A DNA stretch of 64,000 nucleotides from an uncultured Burkholderiales bacterium (GTDB lineage Bacteria > Pseudomonadota > Gammaproteobacteria > Burkholderiales > Eutrophovitaceae). The translations under genes were made by a program, and so were the position numbers. The notes below the pieces were generated by a model that had not been told where the DNA came from, ran no database searches, and worked only from the letters and a program-made list of their open reading frames with translations. The stretch covers positions 186,001 through 250,000 of the forward strand of contig CATOSA010000032.1 of assembly GCA_951812315.1 (NCBI GenBank), given 5' to 3'. This document shows, in pieces, positions 54,499 to 64,000 of this stretch (positions are counted from its first letter, which is position 1; the number at the start of each line of letters is the position of its first letter).

Positions 54499-56421
54499 AT
54501 GTCCCATACCCACATATTTGATGTAATCGTCGTAGGTGGAGGCCATGCAGGCAGCGAAGCTGCGCTTGCCGCTGCTAGGGCGGGCTGTCGGACGTTGCTC
54601 CTGACGCACAGCATCGAAACGCTTGGCCAAATGTCATGCAATCCTTCCATTGGTGGTATTGGCAAAGGTCATTTGGTCAAGGAAATTGATGCGCTCGGCG
54701 GATGTATGGCGCAGGCCATTGACGAAGCCGGCATTCAATTCAGAACCCTTAATGCCAGCAAAGGCCCCGCAGTCAGGGCAACGCGAGCACAGGGCGATCG
54801 GGTTTTATATCGGCAGGCAATTCGCTCACGGTTGGAGAACCAGAAAAATCTGACGCTTTTCCAGCAAGCCGCCGATGATTTGCTGATTCAGGGCGATCGG
54901 GTTACAGGCGTTGTGACTCAGCTGGGAATTACATTCAAGGCGGCGACTGTCGTCTTGACCGCCGGTACCTTTCTATCTGGTCGAGTGCATGTCGGACTTG
55001 AAAATTATCAGGCTGGTCGTGCGGGCGATCCCGCGTCTCTGAGCCTGGCGCATCGACTCCGTGAACTGAGTCTTCCGGTTGGGCGCTTGAAAACGGGTAC
55101 GCCGCCTCGCCTGGACGGTCGCACAATCGACTTTGCCGTGTTGCAGGAACAGCCCGGCGACGATCCGGTGCCTGTGTTCTCGTACCTTGGCACGCGTGAA
55201 CAGCATCCGCGTCAGGTATCTTGCTGGATCACGCATACCAACGAACGTACGCACGAAGTTATTCGGGGAAGCCTCGACCGTTCTCCGATGTACTCCGGTG
55301 TGATTGAAGGTGTTGGGCCGCGCTATTGCCCGTCAATCGAAGATAAAGTCACTCGCTTTGCAGATAGAACTTCGCATCAGATCTTCATGGAACCAGAGGG
55401 GCTGAATACTAACGAGATATATCCAAATGGTATTTCCACCAGCCTTCCATTTGATGCTCAGGTTGAAATTATTCATTCAATCAGTGGCTTGGAAAACGCG
55501 GAGATCGTACGGCCCGGCTACGCGATTGAGTATGATTACTTCGATCCGCGGGCATTGAAATGGTCGCTGGAAACGAAAGCGATCAGTGGCTTGTTCTTCG
55601 CGGGGCAGATCAACGGTACGACCGGATATGAGGAAGCAGCGGCCCAGGGACTACTTGCTGGAATCAACGCTGCATTAAAGATTCAGGATAAACCAGCATG
55701 GTGCCCGCGCCGTGATGAGGCATATCTAGGTGTGCTGATCGATGATCTTGTGACCATTGGCGTGACGGAGCCCTACCGCATGTTCACCAGCCGCGCCGAA
55801 TACCGTCTGAGCCTGCGTGAAGACAATGCAGATTTTCGTCTTACGGCATGTGGCCGGCAACTGGGTCTCGTCGATGATCATCGCTGGTCAGTATTCGAGC
55901 GCAAGCGCGAATCTGTTGGCGCTGAAATCGAGCGTTTGAATCGTACGGTAGTCGACCCGCGGCGTTTCGATGAAGCAGCAATGACGGCAATATTTGATCG
56001 GCCGCTTGACCATGAATATGCCGCGATTCAGCTGTTGCGCAGACCGGAAGTGAGCTATCGAAAGCTAATGGATCTGCCTGGCCTTGGTCCCGGGATAGTG
56101 GATGAACAAGCAGCGCAACAGGTTGAAATTAAAACGAAATACAAGGGTTACATCGATCGGCAACGGGACGAGGTTGCACGCCTGGGACAGGTTGAAGGCG
56201 TTCCGATTCCGGCCAACCTTGACTATTGGCAGGTGCACGGTCTGTCGACCGAGGTACGCCAGAAACTGGACCAGCATCGTCCGGAAACGCTTGGCCAGGC
56301 TGGCCGGATCTCCGGGATTACACCGGCAGCCATTTCGCTGATGCTGGTTTACCTCAAGAGGCATGAATCGGTGGGCGATGGCACTCCAATTTCACTTTCA
56401 GCTCGCGGACGGCACGCGTGA
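54499..56421 (+). CDS. mnmG: tRNA modification enzyme MnmG (GidA)
   Basis: A 640-residue FAD enzyme that partners MnmE. ATG 54499 is chosen: GGAG lies ten bases upstream and the protein opens [22 protein letters not shown], the FAD-binding motif; the longer frame from 54430 adds an unmatched leader. [22 protein letters not shown] and [17 protein letters not shown] are diagnostic. The C-terminal MnmE-binding helical domain is complete. Its stop overlaps the GTG start of rsmG by four bases. Confidence 0.97.
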   Translation: MSHTHIFDVIVVGGGHAGSEAALAAARAGCRTLLLTHSIETLGQMSCNPSIGGIGKGHLVKEIDALGGCMAQAIDEAGIQFRTLNASKGPAVRATRAQGDRVLYRQAIRSRLENQKNLTLFQQAADDLLIQGDRVTGVVTQLGITFKAATVVLTAGTFLSGRVHVGLENYQAGRAGDPASLSLAHRLRELSLPVGRLKTGTPPRLDGRTIDFAVLQEQPGDDPVPVFSYLGTREQHPRQVSCWITHTNERTHEVIRGSLDRSPMYSGVIEGVGPRYCPSIEDKVTRFADRTSHQIFMEPEGLNTNEIYPNGISTSLPFDAQVEIIHSISGLENAEIVRPGYAIEYDYFDPRALKWSLETKAISGLFFAGQINGTTGYEEAAAQGLLAGINAALKIQDKPAWCPRRDEAYLGVLIDDLVTIGVTEPYRMFTSRAEYRLSLREDNADFRLTACGRQLGLVDDHRWSVFERKRESVGAEIERLNRTVVDPRRFDEAAMTAIFDRPLDHEYAAIQLLRRPEVSYRKLMDLPGLGPGIVDEQAAQQVEIKTKYKGYIDRQRDEVARLGQVEGVPIPANLDYWQVHGLSTEVRQKLDQHRPETLGQAGRISGITPAAISLMLVYLKRHESVGDGTPISLSARGRHA

Positions 56422-57053
56422 AGCTGTGTAATCTGATTGAGCAAGCGGCGGTCATGGACTTGTCGTTGCCGCCGTTGGCGGTAAGCAAGTTCACCGTTTT
56501 AATGAGCCTGCTCGCGAAATGGAATCGCGTGTATAACCTTACGTCACAAACGGACGAGGATAAGTGGGTAAGTAATCACTTACTGGATAGCCTAAGTATT
56601 GTTAGCGTACTGCCACCCGGTCGTTTAATTGACGTAGGATCTGGAGCAGGCTTCCCCGGCTTGCCGATTGCTGTGGCGGAACCGGATCGGGACGTTGTCC
56701 TGCTCGACAGCAGTCAGAAAAAAACTGCGTTTCTCCGGCACGCTGTTTCCGAAATGCAACTGAACAATGTCTCGATTCAAACAACACGAGTAGAAGCCTA
56801 TAAGCCGCAGCGTGGATTCGATGTTGTCGTTTCACGCGCATTCTCAGGCTTAGGGGAGTTCGTACGACTTGCGGGTCACCTGTGCGTGAGCGGAGGACGG
56901 CTTGTTGCAATGAAAGGCGTTTTGCGCGAAGAAGAGCTTGGTCAGATCGCACCGGATTGCATAGACAAGGTTGTTGCACTTACGGTGCCGACTCTTGAAG
57001 CACAACGTCACGCCGTTTTCATCAACCCGGTTTTGTCGATGGTGGATCGTTAA
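56418..57053 (+). CDS. rsmG: 16S rRNA m7G527 methyltransferase RsmG
   Basis: A 211-residue S-adenosylmethionine-dependent methyltransferase. Family marks are [17 protein letters not shown], the SAM-binding [27 protein letters not shown] and [14 protein letters not shown] 56418 overlaps the mnmG stop, and its stop abuts the parA start with no gap. It methylates G527 in the small-subunit rRNA; loss gives low-level streptomycin resistance in other bacteria. Confidence 0.96.
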   Translation: MKLCNLIEQAAVMDLSLPPLAVSKFTVLMSLLAKWNRVYNLTSQTDEDKWVSNHLLDSLSIVSVLPPGRLIDVGSGAGFPGLPIAVAEPDRDVVLLDSSQKKTAFLRHAVSEMQLNNVSIQTTRVEAYKPQRGFDVVVSRAFSGLGEFVRLAGHLCVSGGRLVAMKGVLREEELGQIAPDCIDKVVALTVPTLEAQRHAVFINPVLSMVDR

Positions 57054-57821
57054 GTGGCGGCACGTATTCTTGCAATAGCGAATCAGAAAGGTGGAGTTGG
57101 CAAGACCACTACGTCAATAAATCTTGCGTCCGGTCTGTCCAATGCGGGATTGCGTGTTTTGCTCATTGATCTCGATCCGCAAGGTAACGCGACAATGGGT
57201 AGCGGCATTGACAAACGTCCGTTGCATACGAGTGTTTATGAGGTCCTGCTTGGCGACACAAAGATTCGCAATGCACTGCATCGCAGCGAAAGTGGCGGTT
57301 TCGATCTCATACCTGCAAACCGGGAACTGGCTGGAGCCGAAGTCGAGCTGGTAGATCTGTCGGGGCGCGAAGATCGGTTGAAGGAGGCTCTCGCCGAAAT
57401 CGATTCCGAATACGACTACATACTGATTGATTGTCCACCAGCATTGAACTTGCTCACCGTCAACGGACTTACCGCTGCACATGCAGTAATGATTCCAATG
57501 CAATGCGAGTACTACGCACTCGAAGGTCTGACTGACCTGGTTGAAACAATCAAAAAAGTCCGAAATCACCTCAATCCGACGCTGGAAATAGAGGGATTGT
57601 TGCGCACGATGTACGACGCACGAAACACGCTTTCGCAACAGGTTTCGGACCAGTTGCGAAAGCATTTTGGAAACAAGGTCTACCGCACCATAATTCCGCG
57701 CAATGTCCGATTGGCCGAAGCACCTAGCCACGGTGTCCCCGGAATCCGTTTTGACAAGCAGTCCAAAGGTGCAATTGCCTACAAAGCACTGGCCGATGAG
57801 GTGCTGGGTAAACCTGTCTGA
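57054..57821 (+). CDS. parA: Chromosome partitioning ATPase ParA (Soj)
   Basis: A 255-residue deviant Walker-type ATPase, KGGVGKTTTSINLA near residue 11, with DLDPQGNATMG and the switch DCPPALNLLTVNGL. It forms a DNA-bound gradient that moves ParB-parS complexes. GTG 57054 follows the rsmG stop directly. Length, position and lack of an N-terminal DNA-binding extension mark it as the chromosomal (Soj-like) type. Confidence 0.96.
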   Translation: MAARILAIANQKGGVGKTTTSINLASGLSNAGLRVLLIDLDPQGNATMGSGIDKRPLHTSVYEVLLGDTKIRNALHRSESGGFDLIPANRELAGAEVELVDLSGREDRLKEALAEIDSEYDYILIDCPPALNLLTVNGLTAAHAVMIPMQCEYYALEGLTDLVETIKKVRNHLNPTLEIEGLLRTMYDARNTLSQQVSDQLRKHFGNKVYRTIIPRNVRLAEAPSHGVPGIRFDKQSKGAIAYKALADEVLGKPV

Positions 57822-57832
57822 GGAATGAAGCG

Positions 57833-58684
57833 ATGACGAAGCTCAAAGGACTTGGGCGTGGGCTGGATGCATTACTGGCATCTGATAATAAGGAAATTGC
57901 CAGCAACGACGAGACGCTCACCACACTGAGATCGGCGCTGCTGCGGCCTGGGCGTTACCAACCGCGAACGCGCATGGATTCCGGTTCGATCGCAGAGTTG
58001 GCCGAGTCGATCAAATCGCAAGGCGTGTTGCAGCCAATTCTGGTTCGATCGCTGGGCAATGGTTACGAAATCATTGCCGGCGAGCGTCGCTGGCGCGCAG
58101 CGCAAATGGCTGGTCTGGAAGAAGTGCCGGTCGTCGTCCGTGAAGTTGACGACAACGCCGCAATGGCGATCGCCCTGATCGAGAATATTCAGCGAGAAGA
58201 TCTCAATCCTCTGGAAGAAGCATCAGGAATACAGCGCCTGATTGACGAGTTTTCAATGACCCACGAGACGGCCGGAAAGGCTGTGGGCAGATCGCGCAGT
58301 GCGGTTTCCAATCTGTTGCGCCTGTTGGCACTGGAAAAAGCGGTTCAGGAAATGTTGATGGACGGCAGGATTGACATGGGCCATGCGCGCGCTTTGCTCG
58401 CCGTATCCGGCGCGCGCCAGCTGGAACTCGCGCAACGCATCGTCGCGCTCGGTCTTACGGTCCGTGACGCCGAGCAGCTCGTCAGCAAAGGCGTGCCGAC
58501 ATCCAGGCGCGTGCGACGTTCGGCGCACAAGGACCGCGACATAGTCGCCCTGGAGGAATCCCTGTCCGAGAAACTCGGCACGATGGTTACGATTCGTCAC
58601 CAGAAAAGTGGCCGCGGCAAGTTAACTATTGACTACACCGACCTGGACCAGTTCGACGCAATCCTGGGGCGGCTGAAAGCTTAG
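57833..58684 (+). CDS. parB: Chromosome partitioning protein ParB (Spo0J)
   Basis: A 283-residue ParB. The N-terminal LKGLGRGLDALL motif binds ParA. The CTPase region has GERRWRAAQMAGL and ENIQREDLNPLEEA, and the helix-turn-helix AGKAVGRSRSAVSNLLRLL reads parS. The C-terminal dimer domain follows (KSGRGKLTIDYTDLDQFDAIL). It begins 11 bases after parA, with a parS-like site at 54415. Confidence 0.96.
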   Translation: MTKLKGLGRGLDALLASDNKEIASNDETLTTLRSALLRPGRYQPRTRMDSGSIAELAESIKSQGVLQPILVRSLGNGYEIIAGERRWRAAQMAGLEEVPVVVREVDDNAAMAIALIENIQREDLNPLEEASGIQRLIDEFSMTHETAGKAVGRSRSAVSNLLRLLALEKAVQEMLMDGRIDMGHARALLAVSGARQLELAQRIVALGLTVRDAEQLVSKGVPTSRRVRRSAHKDRDIVALEESLSEKLGTMVTIRHQKSGRGKLTIDYTDLDQFDAILGRLKA

Positions 58685-58726
58685 CGGGAATCGGCTTGAA
58701 AACGCTCGACAGGCAGCCGGTGCGCG

Positions 58727-58755
58727 TTGACAGTTCGTTCTTAAGCCAATAAAAT
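58727..58755 (+). promoter_or_regulatory. Sigma70-type promoter of the atp operon
   Basis: TTGACA (58727-58732), 17 bases, TAAAAT (58750-58755) form a near-consensus promoter between parB and atpI. The leader to atpI is about 60 bases. Confidence 0.8.
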
Positions 58756-58821
58756 CTCGGCCTTTTTGTGGCTAGGCTGCGGCTACATAAGGGCATAAAC
58801 AGAATCCCCGGGTCAGGAACG

Positions 58822-59181
58822 ATGATTCACGGGCTTATGGCAGTAGTGGGGCTTCAAGTCCTGGTTGCCTGCAGTATTGCAGTTGTTTTTTTGCTCGCTT
58901 TCGGTTTTTCCGATGCGAAGTCGGCCGCGGTTGGGGGTGCGATCGCAGTTATTCCAGCTGCGTTTTACGCGTGGCGGTTGATCGGATCGCGTAATGCATT
59001 GCCTGATCGAATGTTTCGCGTCCATATTGCGGCTGAAAGCGGAAAACTTGCACTGACGTTCGTACTGTTTGGTGTGACGTTCGCGTGGATGAAAGATGTT
59101 TCCGTAATTCCGTTGTTTGCCAACTACATCGCTGTGTTGCTGGTGTACTGGCTTGCACTGATTGTGTTTAAACGAGTTTGA
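58822..59181 (+). CDS. atpI: ATP synthase assembly protein AtpI
   Basis: A 119-residue membrane protein with four hydrophobic segments, matching AtpI, which helps assemble the c-ring. ATG 58822 with AGGAA just upstream is preferred over the frame start at 58768, whose extra 18 residues are basic and unmatched. It is the first gene of the atp operon, three bases before atpB. Confidence 0.87.
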   Translation: MIHGLMAVVGLQVLVACSIAVVFLLAFGFSDAKSAAVGGAIAVIPAAFYAWRLIGSRNALPDRMFRVHIAAESGKLALTFVLFGVTFAWMKDVSVIPLFANYIAVLLVYWLALIVFKRV

Positions 59182-59985
<804 letters not shown>

Positions 59986-60022
59986 AGTACCCAGAGTTTT
60001 AACGACAACTATTTACTTGTAA

Positions 60023-60298
<276 letters not shown>

Positions 60299-60331
60299 CC
60301 ACAGGTCCTTCAACAAGCGCGGGAGGCGAGC

Positions 60332-60805
60332 GTGAATATCAACGCAACGTTATTTGGTCAGGCGCTCTGGTTCGCCGTTTTCATATGGCTGACCATGAAA
60401 TACATCTGGCCGCCATTGCAAAAGGCGATGCAGGAGCGTCAGCAGCAAATTGCTGATGGTCTTGCTGCCGCCGAGCGTGGCAAGCAGGATCTGGTTCTCG
60501 CAGCAGAGCGGGCGGCAGAAGAACTTCAGAAGGCGCGCGATCAGGCCGCTGAAATTCTTGCGCAAGCGGAAAAGCGCGGCGGAGAACTTGTCGAGGAAGC
60601 GAAAGGCAACGCTAAAGCAGAAGGCGAGAGAATTGTTCAGGCAGCCAAGGCCGAAATCGAGCAGGAGGTCAATCGCGCCAGGGAGCAGTTGCGCGCGCAA
60701 GTGGCAACGCTCGCAGTAGCAGGCGCTGAGAAAATTCTCAAGCGCGACGTCGACGCGAAAGCGCACGCCCAGCTGTTGCAGGGCCTCGAAGCAGAGCTGA
60801 GGTAA
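60332..60805 (+). CDS. atpF: ATP synthase F0 subunit b
   Basis: A 157-residue peripheral stalk subunit: one N-terminal membrane helix ([23 protein letters not shown]) and a long charged coiled coil rich in Glu/Ala/Gln (about 30-140). The start is GTG 60332 with GGGAGG upstream. It follows atpE by 33 bases and precedes atpH by five. Confidence 0.95.
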   Translation: MNINATLFGQALWFAVFIWLTMKYIWPPLQKAMQERQQQIADGLAAAERGKQDLVLAAERAAEELQKARDQAAEILAQAEKRGGELVEEAKGNAKAEGERIVQAAKAEIEQEVNRAREQLRAQVATLAVAGAEKILKRDVDAKAHAQLLQGLEAELR

Positions 60806-60810
60806 GTTGC

Positions 60811-61350
60811 ATGGCTGCTGAACTGGTTACCATTGCGCGGCCGTATGCCGAAGCCGTTTTCGATCTTGCCAAGGAACGCAATGAACTGTCCAAGTGGTCA
60901 GATATGTTGACCCTGATGGCGACCGTTTATGACGATCCGCAACTCGAGGCCGCTATTGCGAGTCCGACCGTGACCCGTGCGGACATCGAAAAGCTCATGC
61001 TCGCCGTTTGCGGCGACCGGATCGATGGCAATGCACGCAACCTGATTCAGTTGCTCGTTCGAAATGGACGTTTGTTTGCGCTTGATGAAATTCGACGTTT
61101 GTTTGATCGCCTCAAATCTGAAGACGAAGGCGTGGTTGAAGCGCAGATTTGTTCTGCGTTCCCGCTCGAAGGGCATGAACTTGAGCAAATCGTTTCGCTG
61201 TTGTCGAAGCGCTATGAAAAGAACATTAGTCCGACCGTAGACGTGGATTCCGATTTGATAGGCGGAATCACGGTTCAGGTTGGTGACAAGGTCTGGGATG
61301 CCTCGGTGCGCGGCCGATTACAAGAGATGGCCACCGCCCTTACGAAATAG
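60811..61350 (+). CDS. atpH: ATP synthase F1 subunit delta
   Basis: A 179-residue delta subunit that joins the b dimer to the top of F1. IARPYAEAVFDLAKE at the start and VDSDLIGGITVQVGDKVWDASVRGRL near the end are the two family signatures. It lies 12 bases before atpA. Confidence 0.95.
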   Translation: MAAELVTIARPYAEAVFDLAKERNELSKWSDMLTLMATVYDDPQLEAAIASPTVTRADIEKLMLAVCGDRIDGNARNLIQLLVRNGRLFALDEIRRLFDRLKSEDEGVVEAQICSAFPLEGHELEQIVSLLSKRYEKNISPTVDVDSDLIGGITVQVGDKVWDASVRGRLQEMATALTK

Positions 61351-61362
61351 GAGCATTGATCC

Positions 61363-62913
61363 ATGCAGTTGAACCCCTCCGAAATCAGCGAACTGATTAA
61401 GAGCAAGATCGAAAATCTTGCCACCGAATCCGAGGCACGGACCCAGGGAACAGTTGTTTCCGTGACCGACGGAATCTGCCGAATTCATGGTCTGTCAGAT
61501 GCGTTGCAAGGCGAGATGCTCGAGTTTCCCGGCAATACGTTCGGGCTTGCACTCAATCTCGAACGTGACTCGGTCGGCGCGGTGATTCTCGGTGATTACA
61601 CACACATCACCGAAGGTGGCATCGTTAAATGCACCGGCCGGATTCTTGAGGTGCCGGTCGGTCCAGAGTTGATAGGCCGTGTCGTTGACGCACTTGGACA
61701 ACCGATCGACGGCAAAGGCCCGATAAACGCCAAGCAAACCGATGTCATTGAAAAAGTTGCACCCGGCGTAATCTGGCGCCAGTCGGTATCTGAGCCTGTG
61801 CAAACAGGACTCAAGTCGATCGATTCGATGGTGCCCATTGGCCGAGGCCAGCGCGAACTCATCATTGGTGACCGCCAGACGGGAAAGACGGCCGTTGCGG
61901 TTGATACGATCATCAACCAGAAAGGCAAAGACCTGTTCTGCGTTTATGTTGCCATCGGACAGAAGGCTTCGACGGTGGTGAACGTGGTACGTAAACTGGA
62001 AGAGTATGGTGCGATGGAATACACCATCGTCGTTACCGCAACGGCGTCGGATTCGGCCGCCATGCAGTACATCGCCGCCTACTCAGGGTGCACCATGGGC
62101 GAATATTTCCGTGACCGCGGTCAGGATGCTCTCATTATTTATGACGACCTGACCAAGCAGGCGTGGGCGTATCGGCAGGTATCCCTACTTCTTCGCCGGC
62201 CCCCGGGACGAGAGGCCTATCCTGGTGATGTTTTCTACCTGCATTCGCGCCTTCTCGAGAGAGCAGCAAGGGTCTCACCCGCGTGGGTCGAGCGACACCA
62301 CACCAATGGCGAAGTAAAAGGCAAGACCGGTTCGCTCACCGCATTACCGATCATTGAAACGCAGGCTGGAGACGTGTCGGCGTTTGTGCCGACCAATGTA
62401 ATTTCGATTACCGACGGGCAGATCTTTCTGGAGACCGATTTGTTTAATGCCGGCATACGACCAGCGATTAACGCCGGCGTTTCCGTGTCACGTGTGGGTG
62501 GCGCGGCACAGACCAAGATCATGAAACGCAAGGATACTGGAGGCGGTGTGCGTCTTGCGCTAGCCCAGTATCGTGAGCTTGCGGCTTTCGCCCAGTTCGC
62601 GTCGGATCTTGACGAAGCGACACGCAAACAACTTGAACGCGGCCGCATGGTCACCGAGCTGATGAAGCAGGGCCAGTATCAGCCACTCGAAGTCTGGGAA
62701 ATGGCAGTGACGTTGTTTGCGGTGAACCACGACGTATTCGATGACATCGAAGTTAGCAAGGCCCTGGCAGCGGAAAAATCGATGCGAGATTACGTGAAGG
62801 GCAAGTACGCTGACCTTGTGGGACGCATAGACGAAAAGAAGGATTTGTCTGCTGATGATGAGAAGGCACTTGCCGACGCCATCCATGACTGGAAGACAAA
62901 CGGATCCTATTAA
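61363..62913 (+). CDS. atpA: ATP synthase F1 subunit alpha
   Basis: A complete 516-residue alpha subunit. The nucleotide site is [43 protein letters not shown] and the Arg finger region [15 protein letters not shown] are conserved. Alpha subunits bind ATP without hydrolysing it and complete the beta catalytic sites. Length is normal. Confidence 0.98.
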   Translation: MQLNPSEISELIKSKIENLATESEARTQGTVVSVTDGICRIHGLSDALQGEMLEFPGNTFGLALNLERDSVGAVILGDYTHITEGGIVKCTGRILEVPVGPELIGRVVDALGQPIDGKGPINAKQTDVIEKVAPGVIWRQSVSEPVQTGLKSIDSMVPIGRGQRELIIGDRQTGKTAVAVDTIINQKGKDLFCVYVAIGQKASTVVNVVRKLEEYGAMEYTIVVTATASDSAAMQYIAAYSGCTMGEYFRDRGQDALIIYDDLTKQAWAYRQVSLLLRRPPGREAYPGDVFYLHSRLLERAARVSPAWVERHHTNGEVKGKTGSLTALPIIETQAGDVSAFVPTNVISITDGQIFLETDLFNAGIRPAINAGVSVSRVGGAAQTKIMKRKDTGGGVRLALAQYRELAAFAQFASDLDEATRKQLERGRMVTELMKQGQYQPLEVWEMAVTLFAVNHDVFDDIEVSKALAAEKSMRDYVKGKYADLVGRIDEKKDLSADDEKALADAIHDWKTNGSY

Positions 62914-62989
62914 TAATTGATGGTGTGGCAAACCGTGCCGCGGCCTGCCAAGGTCATTGCGCTGTGAGATCCACGTTTGAAAGCTAGCG

Positions 62990-63853
62990 ATGCCAGGTAC
63001 TAAAGAAGTCCGAACCAAGATCAAGAGTGTTCAGAACACTCGTAAGATCACCAAGGCAATGGAAATGGTCGCCGCCTCCAAAATGCGTAAAGCGCAAGAG
63101 CGTATGCGTTCAGCGCGGCCTTATGCGGAGAAAATACGCGACGTTGCGGCACACATATCTTTTGCCAATCCTGAATATCGGCACCCGTTTCTGGTAGAAC
63201 GTGACACGGTGCAACGTGCCGGCATGATTGTCGTAACGACCGACAAGGGATTATGCGGTGCGCTTAATACCAATGTCCTGCGCATGGCACTTGCCCAGTA
63301 CAAACAATGGCAGGAAGAAGGCGAAGAAGTAGACGTTTGCTGCATCGGCGGTAAGGGGCTGGGATTCATGCAACGCCTCGGCGCTAATATTGTTTCCGAA
63401 GCCAGCGGGCTGGGCGATCGCCCGCGTCTTGAAGAAATCATCGGCGCGCTAAAAGTCATGCTGGACGGCTACATGGCCGATCGTTTCGACCGTGTTACGT
63501 TGTTTTACACGAAATTTATCAACACGATGAAGCAGGAACCGGTGATGGAAAGTTTGCTGCCAGTCAGCGGTGAACGACTCGGTACACCTGAAGGGTCGTG
63601 GGATTACATCTACGAACCGGAAGCCAAGAGTGTTCTCGATCAAGTACTGACACGCTACATAGAGGCGGTGATATTTCAGGCTGTTGCTGAAAACATGTCA
63701 TCGGAACAGTCGGCACGCATGGTTGCGATGAAATCGGCGTCAGACAACGCTGCGACACTGATTGACGAACTTACCCTGATCTACAACAAATCCCGTCAGG
63801 CTGCGATTACCAAGGAACTCTCTGAAATCGTCGGCGGTGCTGCAGCGGTTTAA
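62990..63853 (+). CDS. atpG: ATP synthase F1 subunit gamma
   Basis: A 287-residue rotor subunit. The N-terminal helix [31 protein letters not shown] and the C-terminal helix [14 protein letters not shown]-type sequence ([18 protein letters not shown]) form the coiled coil inside F1; [12 protein letters not shown] is the central signature. It follows atpA by 76 bases. Confidence 0.97.
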   Translation: MPGTKEVRTKIKSVQNTRKITKAMEMVAASKMRKAQERMRSARPYAEKIRDVAAHISFANPEYRHPFLVERDTVQRAGMIVVTTDKGLCGALNTNVLRMALAQYKQWQEEGEEVDVCCIGGKGLGFMQRLGANIVSEASGLGDRPRLEEIIGALKVMLDGYMADRFDRVTLFYTKFINTMKQEPVMESLLPVSGERLGTPEGSWDYIYEPEAKSVLDQVLTRYIEAVIFQAVAENMSSEQSARMVAMKSASDNAATLIDELTLIYNKSRQAAITKELSEIVGGAAAV

Positions 63854-63930
63854 TGAGAGCAGTGGTTTGATAAGAACGGCAGTCTGACACACAGATACTG
63901 AATAACTGACTTGAACGGATAGATAAAGCC

Positions 63931-64000
63931 ATGTCACAAGCAAACGGAACAATTGTTCAATGCATCGGCGCCGTGGTCGATATCGCGTTTCCACGCGAAG
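63931..64000 (+). CDS. atpD: ATP synthase F1 subunit beta, 5' end
   Basis: The frame from ATG 63931 reads MSQANGTIVQCIGAVVDIAFPRE and runs off the window, matching the first beta-barrel strand of the catalytic beta subunit. Its place after atpG confirms it. Only 23 residues are visible. Confidence 0.93.
   Translation, partial: MSQANGTIVQCIGAVVDIAFPRE

Overview
The window is a stretch of a gammaproteobacterial chromosome that includes the dnaA end of the replication-origin region. This rests on gene order: gyrB-dnaN-dnaA run on the minus strand, and rpmH-rnpA-yidD-yidC-mnmE-mnmG-rsmG-parA-parB-atpIBEFHAGD run on the plus strand, with smg/dprA/topA and def/fmt/rsmB/ntrYX behind gyrB. I cannot place the genus; a free-living, possibly marine, uncultured lineage is a guess. 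The backbone is fairly GC-rich, and accessory stretches are visibly richer in A+T.

Region by region. 1-2.3 kb: the 3' part of icmF (fused isobutyryl-CoA mutase). 2.5-5.1 kb: an accessory pair, a GNAT-PIN fusion overlapping a small ASCH protein. 5.3-12.6 kb: a mandelate-racemase-like enzyme, a divergent truncated haemoglobin, then hcmB-hcl-meaH-hcmA, which read as a complete 2-hydroxyisobutyryl-CoA mutase operon, followed by a tandem gamma-carbonic-anhydrase-like protein. 12.7-18.7 kb: a decay zone in which a MATE transporter, a dehydrogenase, an adenylate cyclase, yaeQ and a glutathione transferase each carry deletions, frameshifts or stops, with one intact substrate-binding protein among them. 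18.8-25.2 kb: a phosphatase, a dicarboxylate symporter, a PanB-like enzyme, a Baeyer-Villiger-type monooxygenase, a small membrane protein and a NamZ-like muramidase.

25.6-29.3 kb: a run of attC-like sites separating small genes, with no integrase in view, i.e. a cassette cluster of the CALIN type. It abuts a truncated DOMON-like gene, and several of its genes are broken; it also holds a perfect 27-bp inverted repeat. 29.4-32.6 kb: a frameshifted glk, an IS-remnant repeat and transketolase. 32.7-45.2 kb: ntrYX, DUF4390, rsmB (broken at a homopolymer and carrying a 15-bp tandem repeat), fmt, def, a LysM protein, dprA, smg and topA. A second copy of the IS-remnant repeat lies between topA and gyrB. 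45.4-64 kb: the origin cluster with DnaA boxes on both sides of dnaA, a parS-like site before mnmG, and the ATP synthase operon with a clear sigma70-type promoter. recF is absent from its usual place between dnaN and gyrB.

Taken together, the chromosome encodes at least two different B12-dependent acyl-CoA mutases for branched C4 acids, alongside ordinary replication, translation and energy genes. Many frame disruptions were found (cyclase, yaeQ, GST, two cassettes, glk, rsmB, perhaps the LysM gene). Some sit in homopolymers or short repeats and could be assembly errors rather than biology. The internal deletions and the fused gene ends cannot be explained that way.
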